The notes beneath the pieces were generated by a model. It had not been told where the DNA came from. It was given only the letters and a program-made list of their open reading frames with translations, and did not search any database. This document shows positions 60,570 through 64,000 of a stretch of DNA of 64,000 nt, one piece after another; within the stretch, counting starts at the first letter, position 1; every line of letters starts with the position of its first letter. This stretch comes from an uncultured Acidobacteriia bacterium (lineage in GTDB: Bacteria; Acidobacteriota; Terriglobia; Bryobacterales; Bryobacteraceae), in assembly GCA_903925975.1 (NCBI GenBank), contig CAIYHG010000077.1, forward strand, positions 30,628-94,627. Direction: 5' to 3'. A program made the position numbers and the translations under genes.

Positions 60570-61762
60570 CGCAGCAGCCGGATTCCGGCGGCCACTTCGG
60601 TCCCTACGGCGGCCGCTTCGTGCCGGAAGTCCTGATGGCGCCCATCGAAGAACTCGAGCACGCGTATCTCGAAGCGCGTAGCGACCCCGCGTTTCAAGCG
60701 GAGTTGGCCGCTCTGCTCGCCGACTACGCCGGCCGCCCCACCCCTCTGTACCATGCCCGCAGCCTCTCGGAAAGGCTCGGGGGCGCGCAAATTTATCTCA
60801 AGCGCGAAGACCTGCTCCACACCGGAGCGCACAAGATTAATAACAGCCTCGGGCAGGCGCTGCTGGCGCGGCGCATGGGCAAGAAACGCATCATCGCCGA
60901 AACCGGAGCGGGCCAGCACGGGGTGGCCACTGCCACCGTCTGCGCCCTGCTCGGCTTCGAGTGCGTGGTCTACATGGGCGAGGAAGACATGCGCCGCCAG
61001 CGGCTCAACGTCTTCCGCATGCGGTTGCTGGGCGCGAAAGTGGCCGCCGTATCCTCGGGCAGCCGCACGCTGAAAGATGCCATCAGCGAAGCCATGCGCG
61101 ATTGGGTGGCGAACGTGGGGGATACGTACTACCTGCTTGGCTCGGCTCTCGGCTCCCACCCCTACCCGATGATGGTCCGCGATTTTCAGAAAATCATTGG
61201 CGAGGAGGCGCGCGGCCAGATACTGAAATCCGCCGGGCGTCTGCCCGATGCCATCTTCGCGTGCGTCGGCGGCGGCTCGAACGCCATCGGCATCTTCCAT
61301 GCGTTCGTGCCGGATGCCGGCGTTGCGCTCATCGGAGTGGAAGCCGGCGGGCGCGGCGATGCGGCGGGTGAACACGCGGCGCGGTTCCGCGGCGGCTCGC
61401 CCGGCGTGCTGCAAGGGGCTTTCAGCTACCTGTTGCAGGATGAAGACGGCCAGGTGAGTTCCACCCATTCGGTTTCGGCCGGCCTGGATTACGCCATGAT
61501 CGGCCCGGAGCACGCCTGGCTTCACGATCTGAGCCGCGCCGAATACGTGGCCGCCTCCGATGCAGAGGCGCTCGCCGCCGCCAAGCTCCTTTCGCGCACC
61601 GAGGGCATCATCCCCGCGCTCGAATCCGCGCACGCCGTCGCCGAGGCCGTCAAGCGCGCCCCGGCCTCCCCCGGCAAGATCTTCCTGGTGAACGTTTCCG
61701 GCCGCGGCGACAAAGACATCGATATCTACCGCGAGAACTTCAAGGAGCTGGACGAGGCATGA
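60566..61762 (+). CDS. trpB: Tryptophan synthase beta subunit
   Basis: TrpB joins indole and serine using PLP. The 398-residue protein begins at ATG 60566, overlapping the trpF stop, and shows [28 protein letters not shown] with the PLP Lys, [38 protein letters not shown] (phosphate loop), and [16 protein letters not shown]. It is the TrpB1 type that pairs with TrpA. trpA follows with an ATGA overlap. Confidence 0.97.
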   Translation: MTQQPDSGGHFGPYGGRFVPEVLMAPIEELEHAYLEARSDPAFQAELAALLADYAGRPTPLYHARSLSERLGGAQIYLKREDLLHTGAHKINNSLGQALLARRMGKKRIIAETGAGQHGVATATVCALLGFECVVYMGEEDMRRQRLNVFRMRLLGAKVAAVSSGSRTLKDAISEAMRDWVANVGDTYYLLGSALGSHPYPMMVRDFQKIIGEEARGQILKSAGRLPDAIFACVGGGSNAIGIFHAFVPDAGVALIGVEAGGRGDAAGEHAARFRGGSPGVLQGAFSYLLQDEDGQVSSTHSVSAGLDYAMIGPEHAWLHDLSRAEYVAASDAEALAAAKLLSRTEGIIPALESAHAVAEAVKRAPASPGKIFLVNVSGRGDKDIDIYRENFKELDEA

Positions 61763-62562
61763 CGCGCATCGGACAGCTCTTCGAACGCCTGAAGCGCGAA
61801 AACCGCAAAGGCCTGATCGCCTACATCACCGCCGGCGACCCGCATCCCGACCGCACGCCTTCGCTTGTGGACGCGCTGGTCCGGGGCGGCGCCGACCTCA
61901 TCGAACTTGGCGTGCCGTTTTCGGACCCCGTCGCCGACGGCCCGGTAATCCAGCGCGCCGGAGACCGCGCCATTGCCGCGGGAACCAATCTGGCGCGCGT
62001 GCTTGAGATCGCCTCGAAGATCCGCGAACGCTCCGAAGTTCCTCTGCTGCTGTTCACGTACCTGAACCCCGTGCTCCGCTATGGTTTGGAGCGGCTTTCG
62101 CGCGATGCCGCCAAAAGCGGCATCGATGGCTGTCTGCTCACCGATGCCTCCGTCGAGGAAGCCGAAGCCTACGTAGGCGCCATGCGTGCGGCCGGGCTCG
62201 ATACCATCTTTCTGGCGGCGCCCACCAGCACCGAGCGGCGGCTGAAGCTTGTAGCGCGCTATTCTAGCGGCTTCGTGTATCTCGTATCGCGCACCGGCGT
62301 CACGGGCGAGCAGGCGTCGCTTTCGGCGGCAGTGGGCCCCCTGGTGCAATCGGTGCGCGCGGTGACCGACCTTCCTCTGGCCGTCGGCTTCGGCGTCTCG
62401 AAGCCCGGGCACGTCGCGGAGTTGGGCCGTCAAGTGGAAGCCGTAGTGGTAGGCAGCGCCTTCATGCGGATCGTCGAAAGCTCCGCCGGAGCGCCGGAAC
62501 TGGAGGGCCGCCTCGAAGCCTTTGCCCGGGAACTGAAGCTCGGGTTCGGGGAGACTGCATGA
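61759..62562 (+). CDS. trpA: Tryptophan synthase alpha subunit
   Basis: TrpA cleaves indole-3-glycerol phosphate and passes indole to TrpB. The 267-residue barrel has [35 protein letters not shown] (read in part) with the catalytic Glu and Asp, [30 protein letters not shown] and [12 protein letters not shown], then [11 protein letters not shown]. Both catalytic acids are present. It overlaps trpB upstream and the chorismate mutase gene downstream by four bases each. Confidence 0.96.
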   Translation: MTRIGQLFERLKRENRKGLIAYITAGDPHPDRTPSLVDALVRGGADLIELGVPFSDPVADGPVIQRAGDRAIAAGTNLARVLEIASKIRERSEVPLLLFTYLNPVLRYGLERLSRDAAKSGIDGCLLTDASVEEAEAYVGAMRAAGLDTIFLAAPTSTERRLKLVARYSSGFVYLVSRTGVTGEQASLSAAVGPLVQSVRAVTDLPLAVGFGVSKPGHVAELGRQVEAVVVGSAFMRIVESSAGAPELEGRLEAFARELKLGFGETA

Positions 62563-62897
62563 CTCCAAAAGAGGCCATGGAAAGACTCGAAACCTTCCGC
62601 GTCCGGGTGGACGACGTGGACCGGCGCATCGTCGAGTTGCTGAACGAGCGCACGCGCGTCGTCGAAGAGATCGGCCGGGTGAAACGCGAGGCCAGCCTGC
62701 CCATCTACGAGCCCAGGCGTGAAGATCAGGTCTTTGCGAATATCACTGCCGCCAACGGCGGGCCGCTGGGCTCCGATGCCATTCGCCGCGTGTTTGAGCG
62801 CATCATCGATGAGATGCGCACCGTGCAGCGGCTGCGGATGGAAAAGGGAAACAGTTCGGGAACCGTGGCCGGCGGCGAGAATAAAGGTGAGAAATAG
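62559..62897 (+). CDS. aroQ: Chorismate mutase, AroQ type
   Basis: The 112-residue helical protein converts chorismate to prephenate. It shows FRVRVDDVDRRIVELLNERTRVVEEIGRVKR (read in part) and IYEPRREDQVFANI, with the Arg, Lys and Glu residues that line the AroQ active site, and a final helix ending in the polar tail. It is monofunctional: no dehydratase or DAHP synthase is fused. It overlaps trpA by ATGA and is directly followed by the DAHP synthase gene, with which such mutases sometimes form complexes. Confidence 0.93.
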   Translation: MTPKEAMERLETFRVRVDDVDRRIVELLNERTRVVEEIGRVKREASLPIYEPRREDQVFANITAANGGPLGSDAIRRVFERIIDEMRTVQRLRMEKGNSSGTVAGGENKGEK

Positions 62898-63926
62898 ATG
62901 CTAGTCGTAATGCAGCAGGGCGCGACGGAGCGGCAGATTCAGGCGGTGATCGACCGCCTGGTAGGGCTGGGCTTCGATGTGCACCGCTCCACGGGCGTGA
63001 TCCACACTCTGCTCGGGGGCGTGGGCGGCAAGACGGATTTCGAACTCGCCGACTTCGAAGTGATGGAGGGCGTCAAGGAAGCGCACCGCATTGTCTCGCC
63101 CTATAAACTGGCGAGCCGCGGCTTCCGCCCCGAAGGCACGGTGGTGCGCGTCGGAAATGTCGAGATCGGCGGCACGCAGGTGGTGGCCATGGCCGGCCCT
63201 TGCAGCGTGGAGAGCCGCGACCAGATCGAAGCCGCCGCAGGGTCAGTCGCCGCCGCGGGGGCTTCCGTAATCCGCGGCGGCGCCTTCAAGCCGCGCAGTT
63301 CGCCGTACTCCTTCCAGGGCCTCGGCGAAGAAGGCCTCCGGTTACTGCGCGAGGCGGCGGACCGCAACGGTCTGGCCGTGGTCAGCGAAGTGATGGACCA
63401 GACCCAGATATCGCTCATCGCGGAGTATGCCGACATTCTCCAGGTGGGCGCGCGCAACATGCAGAATTTCAACCTGCTGCGCGAACTGGGCAGGCAGCGC
63501 AAGCCGGTGCTTTTGAAACGCGGCATCTCGGCCACTGTGGAGGAGTTGCTGCTTTCAGCCGAATATATCCTTTCGGGCGGCAATTACGACGTGATTCTCT
63601 GCGAGCGCGGCATTCGTACCTTCGAGACCTCCACGCGCAATACGATGGATATCTCCGCCATTCCCTCGGTCAAGGCGCTGTCGCACTTACCCATCATTGC
63701 GGACCCGTCGCACGGCACCGGCCGGCGGGATAGAGTAGTGCCCATGGCGCGCGCCGCCATCGCCGCGGGCGCCGATGGCGTAATGGTCGAAGTCCACCCC
63801 GATCCGGATCACGCTTTGAGCGACGGCGCCCAATCGTTGCGCCCGGACCAGTTCGCGGAACTCATGGCTCAACTGCGGATCATCGCCCACGCCGTGGGAC
63901 GCACCGTGCAGGAGGCCCAGGCATGA
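62898..63926 (+). CDS. aroF: 3-deoxy-7-phosphoheptulonate (DAHP) synthase
   Basis: DAHP synthase catalyses the first step of the shikimate pathway. The 342-residue protein is the type I-beta form: an N-terminal ferredoxin-like regulatory domain ([19 protein letters not shown], residues 1-70) and a KDO8P-synthase-like barrel with [46 protein letters not shown] and [13 protein letters not shown]. The N-terminal domain is the feedback site in Thermotoga enzymes. The ATG directly follows the mutase stop, and tyrA overlaps its own stop. Confidence 0.95.
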   Translation: MLVVMQQGATERQIQAVIDRLVGLGFDVHRSTGVIHTLLGGVGGKTDFELADFEVMEGVKEAHRIVSPYKLASRGFRPEGTVVRVGNVEIGGTQVVAMAGPCSVESRDQIEAAAGSVAAAGASVIRGGAFKPRSSPYSFQGLGEEGLRLLREAADRNGLAVVSEVMDQTQISLIAEYADILQVGARNMQNFNLLRELGRQRKPVLLKRGISATVEELLLSAEYILSGGNYDVILCERGIRTFETSTRNTMDISAIPSVKALSHLPIIADPSHGTGRRDRVVPMARAAIAAGADGVMVEVHPDPDHALSDGAQSLRPDQFAELMAQLRIIAHAVGRTVQEAQA

Positions 63927-64000
63927 GCGCCGCTCCGAACTCCTTAAACGAAACGCCGCGCATCGGCTCCGTGGCCATTGTGGGCACGGGGCTCATCGGC
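63923..64000 (+). CDS. tyrA: Prephenate dehydrogenase (TyrA), 5' fragment at the window end
   Basis: Only 26 codons are visible. After a short polar lead, the sequence [11 protein letters not shown] is the first strand and Gly-rich turn of an NAD(P)-binding Rossmann fold. Its position after chorismate mutase and DAHP synthase, with ATGA overlap, makes prephenate dehydrogenase the likely identity; another dehydrogenase cannot be excluded from this fragment. Confidence 0.7.
   Translation, partial: MSAAPNSLNETPRIGSVAIVGTGLIG

Overview
The window is a GC-rich, gene-dense bacterial chromosome segment. It most resembles an acidobacterium of the Solibacter/Bryobacter type. I infer this from family content: acidobacterial VWFA-type proteins, a FecR/WG-rich surface protein, a Gln-rich protein with a conserved Tyr/Trp-rich tail, many small membrane 'stress' proteins and many histidine kinases. 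No rRNA or marker gene here fixes the taxonomy. The envelope is clearly diderm: it has Mla, OmpA-like, Lol-like and L,D-transpeptidase genes. I see no plasmid, phage, CRISPR array or intact insertion sequence.

Layout. 1-6.8 kb: a YfiR-like protein coupled to a CHASE8-type hybrid kinase, then a Tat-exported dienelactone hydrolase, YjbQ, MsrB, a hemerythrin, a lipoprotein and an esterase. 6.8 kb: the 3' half of a tRNA-Ala(GGC) gene. 7-13.5 kb: OmpA-like and SYLF proteins, and a GH130-GT4 carbohydrate pair. 13.6-23.4 kb: a DksA-type regulator, a frameshifted repeat-rich FecR protein, and a set of mostly exported enzymes and membrane proteins. 23.6-28.7 kb: a response regulator, a giant CheB-CheR-PAS-kinase fusion and a second kinase. 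28.7-31.2 kb: a sortase, a VWFA protein and an exported protein ending in two LPKTA motifs. 31.5-34.7 kb: a run of very small membrane proteins and acidobacterial exported proteins. 34.7-37.7 kb: a STAS protein, a sigma-54 activator and an AI-2E-type permease. 38.2-41.2 kb: an mlaEFD lipid-transport operon whose MlaD carries an OmpA-like tail. 41.3-45.4 kb: a cupin, an RNase II-type enzyme, an NRAMP transporter and small stress proteins. 45.7 kb: an intact tRNA-Ala(GGC). 45.8-52.3 kb: a Lol/Mac-like ABC system, a processive GT2 and acetyl-CoA synthetase. 52.4-58.9 kb: a HigBA-type toxin-antitoxin pair, an NtrB/NtrC-type pair flanked by small exported proteins, a decayed polyferredoxin and an MBL-fold hydrolase. 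59.2-64 kb: a tightly coupled aromatic amino acid operon, trpC-trpF-trpB-trpA-aroQ-aroF-tyrA, running off the window end.

The main theme is envelope construction and sensing. Lipid trafficking, surface protein anchoring, peptidoglycan cross-linking, carbohydrate synthesis and several two-component systems are interleaved with ordinary metabolism. The most distinctive unit is the compact sortase/VWFA/LPKTA locus in an apparently Gram-negative cell. The second is the direct repeat between the tRNA-Ala remnant at 6.8 kb and the intact gene at 45.7 kb. Its geometry fits an old integration event spanning about 39 kb, although no integrase is visible.
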